DNA from: Terribacillus halophilus
GTDB taxonomy: Bacteria; Bacillota; Bacilli; Bacillales; Amphibacillaceae
Direction of reading: 5' to 3'
NCBI RefSeq assembly: GCF_900101385.1
Contig: NZ_FMZB01000009.1
Location: 62,001-126,000 of the forward strand
DNA: 64,000 nucleotides
This document shows, piece after piece, positions 1 to 8,121 of the stretch. Positions within the stretch are counted from its first letter, which is position 1; each line of letters opens with the position of its first letter. The notes below the pieces were generated by a model. That model did not search any database and was not told where the DNA came from. It saw nothing but the letters and a program-made list of their open reading frames with translations. The translations under genes were made by a program, and so were the position numbers.

Positions 1-162
1 GCGGCCGATGGCCAGAAAAAAACCTAAGAGCAGCCCCATCCCCATACCGGCAAAAGCAACTGCTATCGTCATTGGCAATCCTTCCAATATGAACGGCAAG
101 TTCTCCCATGCCAATTCTGCATCAAAGAATTTACCGATATTCGCCATCTCGAATGGAATCAT
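1..162 (-). CDS. Amino acid ABC transporter permease, N-terminal part (cut by window edge)
   Basis: The reading frame starts at an ATG at 162 and runs off the left edge after 54 codons. It opens MIPFEMANIGKFFD and then has a first hydrophobic membrane helix containing LPMTIAVAFAGMGMGLLLG. This layout is typical of the N-terminus of polar amino acid permeases (HisM/GlnP type): a short cytoplasmic start, a leader region before the first helix, and the loop that precedes the permease core. Its start overlaps the stop of the upstream binding-protein gene as ATGA, so the two are translationally coupled and form one uptake system. The rest of the protein lies outside the window. Confidence 0.8.
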   Translation of the reverse strand, partial: MIPFEMANIGKFFDAELAWENLPFILEGLPMTIAVAFAGMGMGLLLGFFLAIGR

Positions 163-1043
163 TTTTCTTCTTCCTGCTGCTGTTTCAATACTTCATCGAT
201 TGTCGGGATATCCTCATCCGGCTGCTGGGAAACGTCCGCACCACCGAAGAACTCCTCGGAAAGTTTCGTCAGTGTACCATCTTCCTGCATCTCTCCGAGA
301 ACCTTGTCGACTTGTTTCTTCAATTCCGTTGCATCTTTCGGCATGATGGCAGCATTGGCTGTTGCATCGAATTTGAAATCTGGGTGGATTGTGATATTAA
401 AATCCGGAAAAGCTTGCAGTGCCAGCGACTGCAGGTAATAATCATTGATGATCAGATCGGTACGGCCATTGTCCACATCACGCAAATAAACATCATTGGT
501 TGTATTGCCATATGCCACTACCTCAGCACCTAGCTGTTCTGCAATCTTGCTGTAGCCGGTCGTTGCCTCACCGCCTGCCTTTTTCCCTTTAAAATCTTTT
601 AAAGAATGAATGCCAGAAAGGTCATCTTTACGCACGATCATCGTTGTATACGAATATTTATAAGGATTGGTATAAGCAAACTTATCCTTACGCTCATCTG
701 TCACACCAATATCATTGGCAGCCATATCGACACGCCCATTTTGAACAGACGCAAGCATATTATTAAAATCAGAAGTTTTAAACTCTACTTCCAAATCGAG
801 TCGTTTGGCGATTTCTTTTACTACTTCTACATCATATCCAGTAATTTCATCCGATCCTTCTGGATAGTAACTTGCCGGATACAATGTGCCGGAAGTTCCG
901 ATAGTGATCTTCCCGGAATCCTGAATTGCTTCCCATACTTTATCCTCTGACACTTGCTCGGCACTGTCATTATCAGAAGAACCGCAAGCACTTAAAATAA
1001 GGACGGCCAGTAAACCACTTAATAACAGTAATCGTTTCTTCAT
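159..1043 (-). CDS. Amino acid ABC transporter substrate-binding lipoprotein (family 3)
   Basis: This is a 294-residue extracellular solute-binding protein of family 3 (SBP_bac_3). It has a lipoprotein signal peptide with lipobox LSAC at about residues 17-20, so it should be anchored outside the membrane. Family landmarks are TSGTLYPASYY, GYDVEVVKEIAKRL and DFNNMLASVQNGRVDM. It is followed by the permease with ATGA overlap and preceded by a close paralogue, which resembles the TcyJ/TcyK two-binding-protein layout of Bacillus cystine importers. Cystine as substrate is inferred from similarity and layout only; another polar amino acid is possible. The start has AAAGGAG about 10 bases upstream. 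Confidence 0.85.
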   Translation of the reverse strand: MKKRLLLLSGLLAVLILSACGSSDNDSAEQVSEDKVWEAIQDSGKITIGTSGTLYPASYYPEGSDEITGYDVEVVKEIAKRLDLEVEFKTSDFNNMLASVQNGRVDMAANDIGVTDERKDKFAYTNPYKYSYTTMIVRKDDLSGIHSLKDFKGKKAGGEATTGYSKIAEQLGAEVVAYGNTTNDVYLRDVDNGRTDLIINDYYLQSLALQAFPDFNITIHPDFKFDATANAAIMPKDATELKKQVDKVLGEMQEDGTLTKLSEEFFGGADVSQQPDEDIPTIDEVLKQQQEEEK

Positions 1044-1066
1044 GATGATGTTTCTCCTTTATCGAT

Positions 1067-1948
1067 TCACTTATTACCTTCTTGTTCCAATAATTCATCC
1101 ACTGTCGGCAATTTTTCATCTGGCTTTTGGGAAACATCCGCTCCGCCATAGAACTCCTCTGACAGTTTGGACAATGTACCATCTTCCCGCATTTCGTTAA
1201 GAGCCTTGTCCATTTGTTTCTTAAGCTCGGGTGCATCCTTTGAAAGGATGGCGCCTTGTTCTATTTGGTCAAATTTAAAGTCAGGATGGATCATGATATT
1301 GAAATCAGGAAAAGCCTGCAACGCTAATGACTGCAAATAATAGTCATTGATGATTAGGTCCGTCCGGCCATTATCGACGTCGCGCAAGTACACATCATTA
1401 GTTGCATTGCTGTATGTGACAACCTCAGCTCCAAGCTGCTCGGCAACCTTGCTGTGGTTTGTCGAAGCTTCTCCGCCGGCACGTTTTCCTTTTAGATCGG
1501 CCAGGCTGTGAATACCAGACAAATCATCTTTCCGGACGATCATGGATGTATAGGAATATTTATATGGCTCCGCAAAAGCGAATTGCTCCTTTCTTTCATC
1601 AGTTATTTCGATATCATTTGCCGCCACGTCAATTCTGCCGTTTTGAATAGAAGCAAGCATATTGTTAAAATCAGATGTCTTGAATTCCACTTCCAGATTC
1701 AATCGCTTCGCAATCTCCTTGATTACTTCCACATCATAACCTGTAAGTTCATCAGATCCATCTGGATAGTAAGACGCCGCAAAAAGCGTACCAGAAGTAC
1801 CGACTACCAGCTTGCCGGAGTCTTGAATCTTCTCCCATGTCTTATCATTGCCAGCGCTTTCAGAATCTTCCTCTCCACTGGTCCCACAAGCTCCTAGAAG
1901 TAGCACAATCATAAATAAACTACATATAATACCTAATCTCTTCCCCAT
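1067..1948 (-). CDS. Amino acid ABC transporter substrate-binding lipoprotein, paralogue
   Basis: This is a second family 3 solute-binding lipoprotein, lying 23 bases upstream of the first. Long stretches are the same in both, for example VYLRDVDNGRTDLIINDYYL, so they arose by tandem duplication. The lipobox is LGAC. I chose the ATG at 1948 (MGKRLG) because an AAGGGGAG ribosome site lies about 12 bases upstream; a GTG at 1960 lies too close to it. Variable residues are concentrated around the predicted ligand cleft and C-terminus (DQIEQGA here, DATANAA in the other), so the two may differ in ligand preference. Both feed the same permease. Confidence 0.85.
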   Translation of the reverse strand: MGKRLGIICSLFMIVLLLGACGTSGEEDSESAGNDKTWEKIQDSGKLVVGTSGTLFAASYYPDGSDELTGYDVEVIKEIAKRLNLEVEFKTSDFNNMLASIQNGRIDVAANDIEITDERKEQFAFAEPYKYSYTSMIVRKDDLSGIHSLADLKGKRAGGEASTNHSKVAEQLGAEVVTYSNATNDVYLRDVDNGRTDLIINDYYLQSLALQAFPDFNIMIHPDFKFDQIEQGAILSKDAPELKKQMDKALNEMREDGTLSKLSEEFYGGADVSQKPDEKLPTVDELLEQEGNK

Positions 1949-1991
1949 GAACCTACACACTCTCCCCTTGTTATATTTTCATATATCCTAA

Positions 1992-2020
1992 AAGATAACA
2001 GGTAATCACTTCTATTTCAA
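1992..2020 (-). promoter_or_regulatory. Candidate sigma-A promoter of the binding-protein operon
   Basis: On the minus strand TTGAAA (2020-2015), a 17-base spacer and TATCTT (1997-1992) lie about 45 bases upstream of the first binding-protein gene. Spacing is ideal and both hexamers are reasonable matches. I see no convincing attenuator or riboswitch in the short leader. Confidence 0.5.
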
Positions 2021-2136
2021 CATTTTTCTGAACTGTTTCATTTTTTCCCTTTAACTGTTATACAAATAAATAAAAATTATTTCTTTTTTATATTGATTTT
2101 AAACTAGCTATGTAATATAGTATAATCACTATTACA

Positions 2137-2151
2137 TTATAATAATTATAA
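2137..2151 (+). promoter_or_regulatory. PerR box, perfect consensus
   Basis: The 15-base sequence TTATAATAATTATAA matches the Bacillus PerR operator consensus TTATAATNATTATAA at every position. It lies 33 bases upstream of the metal ATPase gene and just downstream of TATAAT at 2121-2126, a position suited to repression. In B. subtilis the zinc-uptake ATPase gene zosA is a PerR target, which agrees with the identity of the downstream gene. Fur and Zur boxes are related, but this matches PerR best. Confidence 0.8.
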
Positions 2152-2184
2152 ACAAGCTGCATATCAATTGGAGGTTTTAACCGA

Positions 2185-4020
2185 ATGAAGAGACATTTCG
2201 AACTGCTTGCCGCATTATTAAGCGGTGCAATCATCATCATCACATATTTATTATTTCATGACACAGAAGCAGCCCCTTTCCTTTATATAGCCGCATATCT
2301 AATCGGTGGTTATTACAAAGCAAAGGAAGGAATTACCGAAACAATTTTGGAACGGAAGCTGAATGTGGAGATGCTGATGATTTTCGCTGCAATTGGAGCT
2401 GCCATCATCGGTCATTGGCTGGAAGGCGCTTTGCTCATTTTCATCTTTGCCCTTTCCGGTGCATTGGAAACTTACACGGAAAATAGAAGCAGTCAGGAAT
2501 TGCGTGCATTGCTTTCACTTCAACCTGATGAAGCAACCAGATTGACTGGGACCAGCAAAGAAATTGTCCCTGTCGATCAACTAAAAGTGAATGATCAGGT
2601 ACTGGTACTGCCTGGAGATCGCATACCAGCCGATGGCGTCATCACGAAAGGTACAACAAGCATCGATGAAAGTGCCATCACCGGAGAAGGTATACCTGTA
2701 ACAAAATCAGAAGGTCACGAAGTATTCGCCGGCACCGTCAACAGCAGCGCTGTCTTGGAAATCCGTGTCATGAAGCCTTCAGAAGATACATTGTTCCAGC
2801 GGATCATCACAATGGTGCAAACTGCCCAGGCACAAAAATCACCCGCTCAGCAATTCATCGAGCGATTTGAAGGACCTTATGTCAAAATCGTCCTGTTACT
2901 AGTATTGCTATTATTCCTAGTTCCTCCTATCTTTACGGCCTGGTCTTTCACCGAATCATTTTATCGAGCAATGATTCTGCTGGTTGTCGCCTCCCCATGC
3001 GCTCTTGTGGCATCAGTCATGCCGGCGACCTTATCGGCAATTTCCAAAGGCGCGCGAAATGGGATTCTGGTCAAAGGCGGGGTACATCTGGAATCACTTG
3101 GTCAAGTAAAAGCAGTCGCCTTCGATAAAACCGGCAGTTTGACAGTTGGTAAACCGGCCGTGACAGATTTTCTTGTCGGTAAAACAGCTGAATCTTCCCA
3201 AGTGCTGTCTGCTGCTCATGCCATTCAATCCCAATCCTCCCACCCGCTCGCAAAAGCAGTGGCAGCATACACAAACACTGACTCCATCGAGCCTGCCGAA
3301 CACGTAACAGATGCTACCGGTCAAGGCATGGAAGGAGTATGGCAGGGACAGAAGTGGCGGATCGGAAAAGCATCTTATATGAACAGTACAGTTGACCAAC
3401 TATTCGCAGAGCAAGCGAATGCGCTGGCTACTGCCGGAAAATCGCTTGTTTTTATAGAAAACGAAGATGGGATTGCCGGGGTATTTGCTCTTCAGGATAC
3501 ATTGAGACCCGAAGCCAAAGCAGCCATCCGTTCCTTAACGAAGCTCGGGATAGCAACCATCATGCTGACAGGAGATAACGAGCAGACTGCAAAGGCAATA
3601 GCCGCTCAAGCAGGCATCACAACTTATCGCGCCAATTGCTTGCCAGAGGAGAAAGTCACGGAAATCAAAAAGCTGGAAAGAAATCACGGAATGATTGCCA
3701 TGGTAGGAGATGGGATCAATGATGCTCCTGCTATCGCTACTGCACAGGTTGGGATCGCTATGGGGAATGGGACCGATGCAGCACTGGAAACCGCTGATAT
3801 GGTCCTGATCAAGAATGACTTAGGAAAGCTGGCTGATGCCATCAGGCTCTCAAAGCGGATGCGCCGGATCATCAAGCAAAACGTCATCTTCTCCGTCAGC
3901 GTCATTCTGCTGCTGATTTTGGCAAATGTGACTCAATACCTAGGTTTACCTCTCGGTGTGGTCGGACACGAAGGCAGTACGATTCTTGTGATTTTGAATG
4001 GTCTGCGGCTATTGAAATAA
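2185..4020 (+). CDS. zosA: P1B-type metal-transporting ATPase, ZosA-like
   Basis: This 611-residue heavy-metal P-type ATPase has no N-terminal metal-binding domain, as in ZosA-type proteins. The actuator motif TGEG lies near residue 168 and the membrane metal-site motif SPCALV near 271. The phosphorylation site is at Asp314, the SHPLA motif of P1B ATPases near 352, and TGDN and GDGINDAP lie towards the C-terminus. Two membrane-helix groups flank the cytoplasmic domains. The phosphorylation loop reads DKTGS rather than DKTGT, a conservative but uncommon change. A perfect PerR box upstream supports a role in zinc handling during peroxide stress, as known for B. subtilis ZosA. Metal specificity and direction of transport are inferred from this. 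Translation starts after GGAGG. Confidence 0.85.
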   Translation: MKRHFELLAALLSGAIIIITYLLFHDTEAAPFLYIAAYLIGGYYKAKEGITETILERKLNVEMLMIFAAIGAAIIGHWLEGALLIFIFALSGALETYTENRSSQELRALLSLQPDEATRLTGTSKEIVPVDQLKVNDQVLVLPGDRIPADGVITKGTTSIDESAITGEGIPVTKSEGHEVFAGTVNSSAVLEIRVMKPSEDTLFQRIITMVQTAQAQKSPAQQFIERFEGPYVKIVLLLVLLLFLVPPIFTAWSFTESFYRAMILLVVASPCALVASVMPATLSAISKGARNGILVKGGVHLESLGQVKAVAFDKTGSLTVGKPAVTDFLVGKTAESSQVLSAAHAIQSQSSHPLAKAVAAYTNTDSIEPAEHVTDATGQGMEGVWQGQKWRIGKASYMNSTVDQLFAEQANALATAGKSLVFIENEDGIAGVFALQDTLRPEAKAAIRSLTKLGIATIMLTGDNEQTAKAIAAQAGITTYRANCLPEEKVTEIKKLERNHGMIAMVGDGINDAPAIATAQVGIAMGNGTDAALETADMVLIKNDLGKLADAIRLSKRMRRIIKQNVIFSVSVILLLILANVTQYLGLPLGVVGHEGSTILVILNGLRLLK

Positions 4021-4051
4021 AAAAGGCTTCCTTCATCAGGAAGCCTTTTTC
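4019..4051. terminator. Bidirectional hairpin terminator
   Basis: GGCTTCC and GGAAGCC flank a 7-base loop, with an A-run before and a T-run after. It serves the ATPase gene on the plus strand and the convergent YihY-family gene, whose last codons lie inside it, on the minus strand. Confidence 0.85.
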
Positions 4052-4857
4052 GCTTTCTTTCGCTCATCCAGCATCGCATTGATTTCCCCACCGGTAATGA
4101 TGATGATGCCGGAAAGATAAAACCAGATCATCAGGACGATGACCGCTCCAAGAGATCCATAAGTCGCGGAATAATTGCCGAAGTTATCTACGTAAAAGGA
4201 GAATAACAGAGATGCAATCATCCAGCCGATCGCCGCAAAGGCTGCACCGATCATTGATTCCTTGATCGAGATTTTCTTACTTGGCGCCAGCACATACAAT
4301 GCAAGCAATACAATGAAGAATATAACAAAGGAGATCACCCAACGTAATGCACCCCATACAGTCAGGAAACCTTCGTCCAACCCGAAAATGGAAAAGATAT
4401 AAAGTCCAATCGATTTACCAAAGATCGGCAGCAGGAAAGCAACCGAGATAACGAGTACCATTGCGATTGTCAGTACGACAGCTACGCCTCTGGCTACGAT
4501 GAAAGATCGATCTTCATTGACATCGTATGCCCTATTCAAAGCACGAATGATGGCGTTGACACCATTTGATGCAGACCAAAGCGTTGCCAAAATACCGATC
4601 GATAAAAGCCCGCCGTTGCGGTCATTGACCAGCCCCGTTATATTTTCTTCCAAAAGTTCCATGGTCGATTCAGGAGCAAATGTCGATAATGTATTCATGA
4701 TATCTTGTTGACTGACTGGCAAAAATGCGATCAAGGATACCAGAAAGATGATAAATGGAAATAGTGATAGCAATAAAAAATAAGCCAGCTGGGCAGACAG
4801 ACCAGTCACTTCATCATTGCCGATCCGCTGCCCAAGCTGTTTCAAAAAGCTCCCCAT
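4036..4857 (-). CDS. yfkH: YihY/BrkB family membrane protein (YfkH-like)
   Basis: A 273-residue integral membrane protein with about six helices and the family signature region LAYFLLLSLFPFIIFLVSL near residue 25. The centre has LWSASNGVNAIIRALNRAY, typical of YihY/BrkB proteins (once misnamed ribonuclease BN). The C-terminus is short and basic (ERKKAKKAS). Upstream lie a YtxH-like gene and a ruined low-molecular-weight phosphatase gene in the same order as B. subtilis yfkJ-yfkI-yfkH, so I assign it to YfkH by family and order. The biochemical role of the family is not settled; export or membrane-stress functions have been proposed. An AGGAGG-like site precedes the ATG. Confidence 0.8.
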   Translation of the reverse strand: MGSFLKQLGQRIGNDEVTGLSAQLAYFLLLSLFPFIIFLVSLIAFLPVSQQDIMNTLSTFAPESTMELLEENITGLVNDRNGGLLSIGILATLWSASNGVNAIIRALNRAYDVNEDRSFIVARGVAVVLTIAMVLVISVAFLLPIFGKSIGLYIFSIFGLDEGFLTVWGALRWVISFVIFFIVLLALYVLAPSKKISIKESMIGAAFAAIGWMIASLLFSFYVDNFGNYSATYGSLGAVIVLMIWFYLSGIIIITGGEINAMLDERKKAKKAS

Positions 4858-4894
4858 GGCTTCTCCTCCTTCTCTCTCTAAACAGCTCTAATCT

Positions 4895-5236
4895 TTATCT
4901 AGCTGCTGTCGTTGTGCCTGCCAATTGTTTCGGACGTTCTGCAGCAGGCAATTCAATCTGATCATCCAGCTTGCTTACTTTTTGTAATGCATGCTGGACT
5001 TCCTCCAACCCTCTCAGGCCCTTATCGGCCGAAGTGGATAAACTGGTCGCCACTCGTGCATAAGACGTTTTTACATCATCCACGAAAACACCAGGATTAC
5101 GGAGGTAAAAAACTGCCTCAGAACCAGCACGCATTAAGTTGCCGCGGACATGGTCCCTTGTCTGTGCATCACATAACGAAATCAAGCCGCCGACAGTAGC
5201 ACCAATCGTTAAACCTAACGTGAACTTACTCTTCAT
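4895..5236 (-). CDS. YtxH-like small membrane-associated protein (YfkI position)
   Basis: A 113-residue protein beginning MKSKFTLGLTIGATVGGLIS, a glycine-rich single membrane helix as in YtxH-type stress proteins. A mostly polar, helical C-terminal part follows and ends in AAR. I chose the ATG at 5236 because AAGGAG lies 8 bases upstream; longer in-frame extensions lack a ribosome site and overlap the pseudogene. It occupies the yfkI position between the phosphatase remnant and the YihY-family gene. Its function is unknown. Its start overlaps the original stop of the phosphatase gene (TGATG), so it was once translationally coupled to it. Confidence 0.7.
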   Translation of the reverse strand: MKSKFTLGLTIGATVGGLISLCDAQTRDHVRGNLMRAGSEAVFYLRNPGVFVDDVKTSYARVATSLSTSADKGLRGLEEVQHALQKVSKLDDQIELPAAERPKQLAGTTTAAR

Positions 5237-5566
5237 CAAACCGGCTCCTTCCATCTTATCTGTTGTTTTATTGTCTCGCACAATTCCGCACACCCCGCAT
5301 CCGGCATCAGCAATTCATACACAGCTTCAAACCACCGGTGAAGAACGGATCGTCACCTGTGCTGTCTTTCATGAATTCGGACAAAAGCTGATAACGGAAC
5401 GAAAGGGCAGAAGGATGTAACTTTTCCCACGTGCCAGTGACCGATTCAGGCAGAGTCGATGATAACAAGCCCGGATAAACCCGCTTTCTCTATCCGTTTG
5501 CGTAAAATCTCCTTTGCCATCGGCGCAGCATGCGTTGCCTAAACAAATAAACAACACGTTTATCAT
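5236..5566 (-). pseudogene. Decayed low-molecular-weight protein tyrosine phosphatase (yfkJ-like)
   Basis: Reading the minus strand in shifting frames recovers a recognisable phosphatase. MINVLFICLGNAC at the start matches the family opening with the C-x5-R loop. After a 2-base loss comes PMAKEILRKRIEKAGL, then VIIDSA, an in-frame TGA where the family has Gly, and IGHWHVGK. About 40 codons are missing. Then come LLSEFMKDSTGDDPFFTG, a 1-base loss, and FEAVYELLMPD to a final TGA overlapping the next start. The Arg and Ser of the catalytic loop are destroyed, so no active enzyme can be made. Intact members have about 155 residues. Several independent lesions argue against sequencing error. Gene order agrees with yfkJ. 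Confidence 0.8.
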
Positions 5567-5691
5567 TCACTCAACTCCCTTGTTTTATAAATGCGAATAT
5601 GTGCGGATGTCTGCTATTCCATTCCCCGCGTAACATCTATTCAAACAGCAGAACACCCATGCTATAATATGGAAAAGAAAGGATGATACGG

Positions 5692-6717
5692 ATGTCGACC
5701 ATCTTTCCAACTGCTCTCACACCCAACTCCACCTTTGCCATCACAGCACCATCCAGTGGAGTCCCTACTTCCCTTCATTCCCGAATACATAAAGCTAAAA
5801 ATCAGCTGGAGAAGCTGGGAAAACATGTGATCATAGGGGATACCGTCTGGACTCAGAAAGCCGCCAGGAGCAGCTCTGCCGAAAGCCGGGCAGCCGAACT
5901 GATGAGCTACCTTACCGCTCCCGAAATCGATGCCATCATGCCGCCATGGGGCGGAGAACTGCTCGTTCAAGTATTGGCGAAACTCGACTGGGACAAACTA
6001 GCTTCAAGTAAACCAAAATGGCTGATCGGTTATTCCGATACAAGTACACTTCTCTGCAGTTATACTTTGCAAACAAATATCGCCACTGCCCATGCGACCA
6101 ATTTCTTCGATTTGCATATGGAAGCACTCGATGAAACGACAAAGGAGTGGCATAAGGTTTTATCAGCACCGTCTCGTAAAAACTTTGTTCAGAACTCCTC
6201 GCCTATGTATCAGTCCTCTTGGGATAAGCTTTTCAAACAAGGAGATGCAGCAGGGTTTGATCTGGACAGTAAAACGCAATGGAAATCCACAGCTGGCGAA
6301 TCACTGTCTTTTACCGGCCGATTGATTGGCGGGTGTCTGAATACACTGACCACTATCGCGGGTACAAAGTACGCACCGATCAAGAAATGGCGTGACTCAT
6401 TCGAAGAGGATACGATCATCTATCTAGAATGGGCTGATTGGAAAACTGCCGAAGCCTACCGGAACCTTTGGCATCTGAAGGAACACGGCTGGTTCGATCA
6501 GGCAAGCGGTGTTTTACTCGGCAGACCCGCCCGGAGCACACCTTCAGAAGATTACACCGCGGAGCAAATGATCCATGAATTCGCCGATGAAATCGGATTG
6601 CCGATCGTCTACGATGCTGATATCGGCCATATGCCGCCGCAGTTGACAATGATAAATGGTGCTTTGGCAGCTGTTTCCTATCATGATGGCAGCGGCACTT
6701 TGACTTATCTGGAATAG
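5692..6717 (+). CDS. S66 family peptidase (LD-carboxypeptidase / MccF-like)
   Basis: A 341-residue serine peptidase of family S66. The N-terminal part has AITAPSSG near residue 20. The nucleophile motif is GYSDTS, the Glu lies in YLEWAD, and the His lies in DADIGHMPPQ, giving the Ser-Glu-His triad of the family. Members either trim murein tetrapeptides (LD-carboxypeptidase) or cleave microcin C-like aminoacyl conjugates (MccF). The absence of a signal peptide fits a cytoplasmic enzyme of either kind. The ATG at 5692 is preferred because AAAGGA lies 8 bases before it; an ATG at 5683 overlaps that site. TATAAT at 5663-5668 is a likely -10 element. Confidence 0.85.
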   Translation: MSTIFPTALTPNSTFAITAPSSGVPTSLHSRIHKAKNQLEKLGKHVIIGDTVWTQKAARSSSAESRAAELMSYLTAPEIDAIMPPWGGELLVQVLAKLDWDKLASSKPKWLIGYSDTSTLLCSYTLQTNIATAHATNFFDLHMEALDETTKEWHKVLSAPSRKNFVQNSSPMYQSSWDKLFKQGDAAGFDLDSKTQWKSTAGESLSFTGRLIGGCLNTLTTIAGTKYAPIKKWRDSFEEDTIIYLEWADWKTAEAYRNLWHLKEHGWFDQASGVLLGRPARSTPSEDYTAEQMIHEFADEIGLPIVYDADIGHMPPQLTMINGALAAVSYHDGSGTLTYLE

Positions 6718-6750
6718 AAAAGAAGAGCTGATGCTTCAGCCCTTCTTTTG
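6717..6750. terminator. Bidirectional hairpin terminator
   Basis: AAAGAAG-A-GCTGA and TTCAGC-C-CTTCTTT form a stem around a short loop between the convergent peptidase and monooxygenase genes. A-rich and T-rich flanks serve both directions. Confidence 0.75.
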
Positions 6751-8097
6751 TTTCGCCGGGTGTGCCCCGGAAAGATGCGGATGTCCATATAATTTCTCCC
6801 GGAATGTTCCTTCTGTATACTCCTTTTTGTATAATCCCCGCTCCTGCAGAATTGGCACGACTAATTCAACAAAGTCTTCCAAGTCCTTCGGCGTAATGTA
6901 ATGCGTGAGATTAAAGCCATCTACTCCGCTTCGCACAAAGAATTCTTCTATCTTGTCAGCTACCTGTTCAGGACTGCCGACGATGATATCCATTTCAGCT
7001 GGCTTGCTGAATTTCTCCTGTATTTCTTTGACAGTAAAGGGCTTAGCAGCATCCTTTGTCAAATACGCAGCCCGCGATTGCCCTTGTTCTGTATGCTTGT
7101 ATGTGAACAATTCATCTTCATTTTCATAGGAAGCTAAGTCATAACCAGTCGATCCGCCATACTGGGCTTTGGCTCCATCTGCACTCCAATATTTCTTGAT
7201 TTCCTCATATTTCGCCTGCGCTTTCTCTTCCGTTTCGGCAACGACTACATTCAGGAAAGTGAATGCTTTGATTTCAGCACGGCTTCTATCATACGCTTCT
7301 GCCCGCGCTTTGATATCCTCGATATAGTAATTGATCTTTTCTGGTGTAGGTCCGCCAACGAATACACATTCAGCATGCCTGGCTGCGAATTCCCGTCCTT
7401 TTTCAGAAGTACCGGCTTGGTAAAGCACTGGCGTGCGCTGCGGTGACGGTTCACTGACATGCGGTCCTTCGACTGAGAAGTATTTGCCCTTGTGCTTGAT
7501 ACGATGCACCTTTTCCGGGTCCACGAGCACACCTCTTGCCGGATCCGACACAACCGCATCCTCTTCCCAGCTATCTTCAAGCAATTTATAAGAAACCTCC
7601 AGGAATTCCTCGGCCATTCTGTATCGTTCATCATGCTTGACCATTTTCTCCAATCCGAAATTCTGTGCCGCATTCGGCAGATAGGAAGTAACAATATTCC
7701 AAGCGACACGCCCTTTGGTCAAGTGGTCGAGCGTCGAGAATTTTCGTGCATTATGAAATGGCTGCTCATACGATGTGCTGACTGTGACAGCGAAGGAAAG
7801 ATTCTCCGTAACGGCTGCCATGGCAGGAATTGCAAAAGCTGGATCATTCAGCGGCACTTGGACCCCGTCACGCAAAGCCGCCTTTTCATCCCCTCCATAA
7901 ACATCATATACACCAAGCACATCAGCAAAAAACACTGCATCGAACTTTCCTTTTTCTAAAAGACGTGCAAGCTCGATCCAGTAGTCCAGCGACTTATATT
8001 CCCGATGTCGTCTGTTCTCCGGATGCTTCCATAAGCCATGGGCGTTATGATTGGCTGCTGTCATATCAAATGCTTGCAGGATAATTTGTTTTGTCAT
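6736..8097 (-). CDS. FMN-dependent monooxygenase, NtaA/SnaA/DszA type
   Basis: A 453-residue bacterial luciferase-like monooxygenase of the NtaA/SnaA/DszA group. Features include ILQAFDMTAANHNAHGLWKH at the N-terminus, FFADVLGVYDVYGG, the flavin-site region TVSTSYEQPFHNARKFSTLD and GRVAWNIVTS. Related enzymes open nitrilotriacetate-like or organosulfur compounds with reduced flavin supplied by a partner reductase; no reductase gene is adjacent. An S-box riboswitch lies directly upstream, which links expression to low S-adenosylmethionine. I therefore infer that it releases sulfur or a methionine precursor from an organosulfur compound. The substrate is unknown. The start has GAGGAGTGGAG upstream. 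Confidence 0.85.
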   Translation of the reverse strand: MTKQIILQAFDMTAANHNAHGLWKHPENRRHREYKSLDYWIELARLLEKGKFDAVFFADVLGVYDVYGGDEKAALRDGVQVPLNDPAFAIPAMAAVTENLSFAVTVSTSYEQPFHNARKFSTLDHLTKGRVAWNIVTSYLPNAAQNFGLEKMVKHDERYRMAEEFLEVSYKLLEDSWEEDAVVSDPARGVLVDPEKVHRIKHKGKYFSVEGPHVSEPSPQRTPVLYQAGTSEKGREFAARHAECVFVGGPTPEKINYYIEDIKARAEAYDRSRAEIKAFTFLNVVVAETEEKAQAKYEEIKKYWSADGAKAQYGGSTGYDLASYENEDELFTYKHTEQGQSRAAYLTKDAAKPFTVKEIQEKFSKPAEMDIIVGSPEQVADKIEEFFVRSGVDGFNLTHYITPKDLEDFVELVVPILQERGLYKKEYTEGTFREKLYGHPHLSGAHPAKQKKG

Positions 8098-8121
8098 TAT
8101 TCTCCACTCCTCTGCATATGT

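Noticed and set aside
1949-1960. GTG start for the second binding protein
   Set aside because: It would sit on its own ribosome site; the ATG at 1948 gives a usable spacing and the lipoprotein signal.
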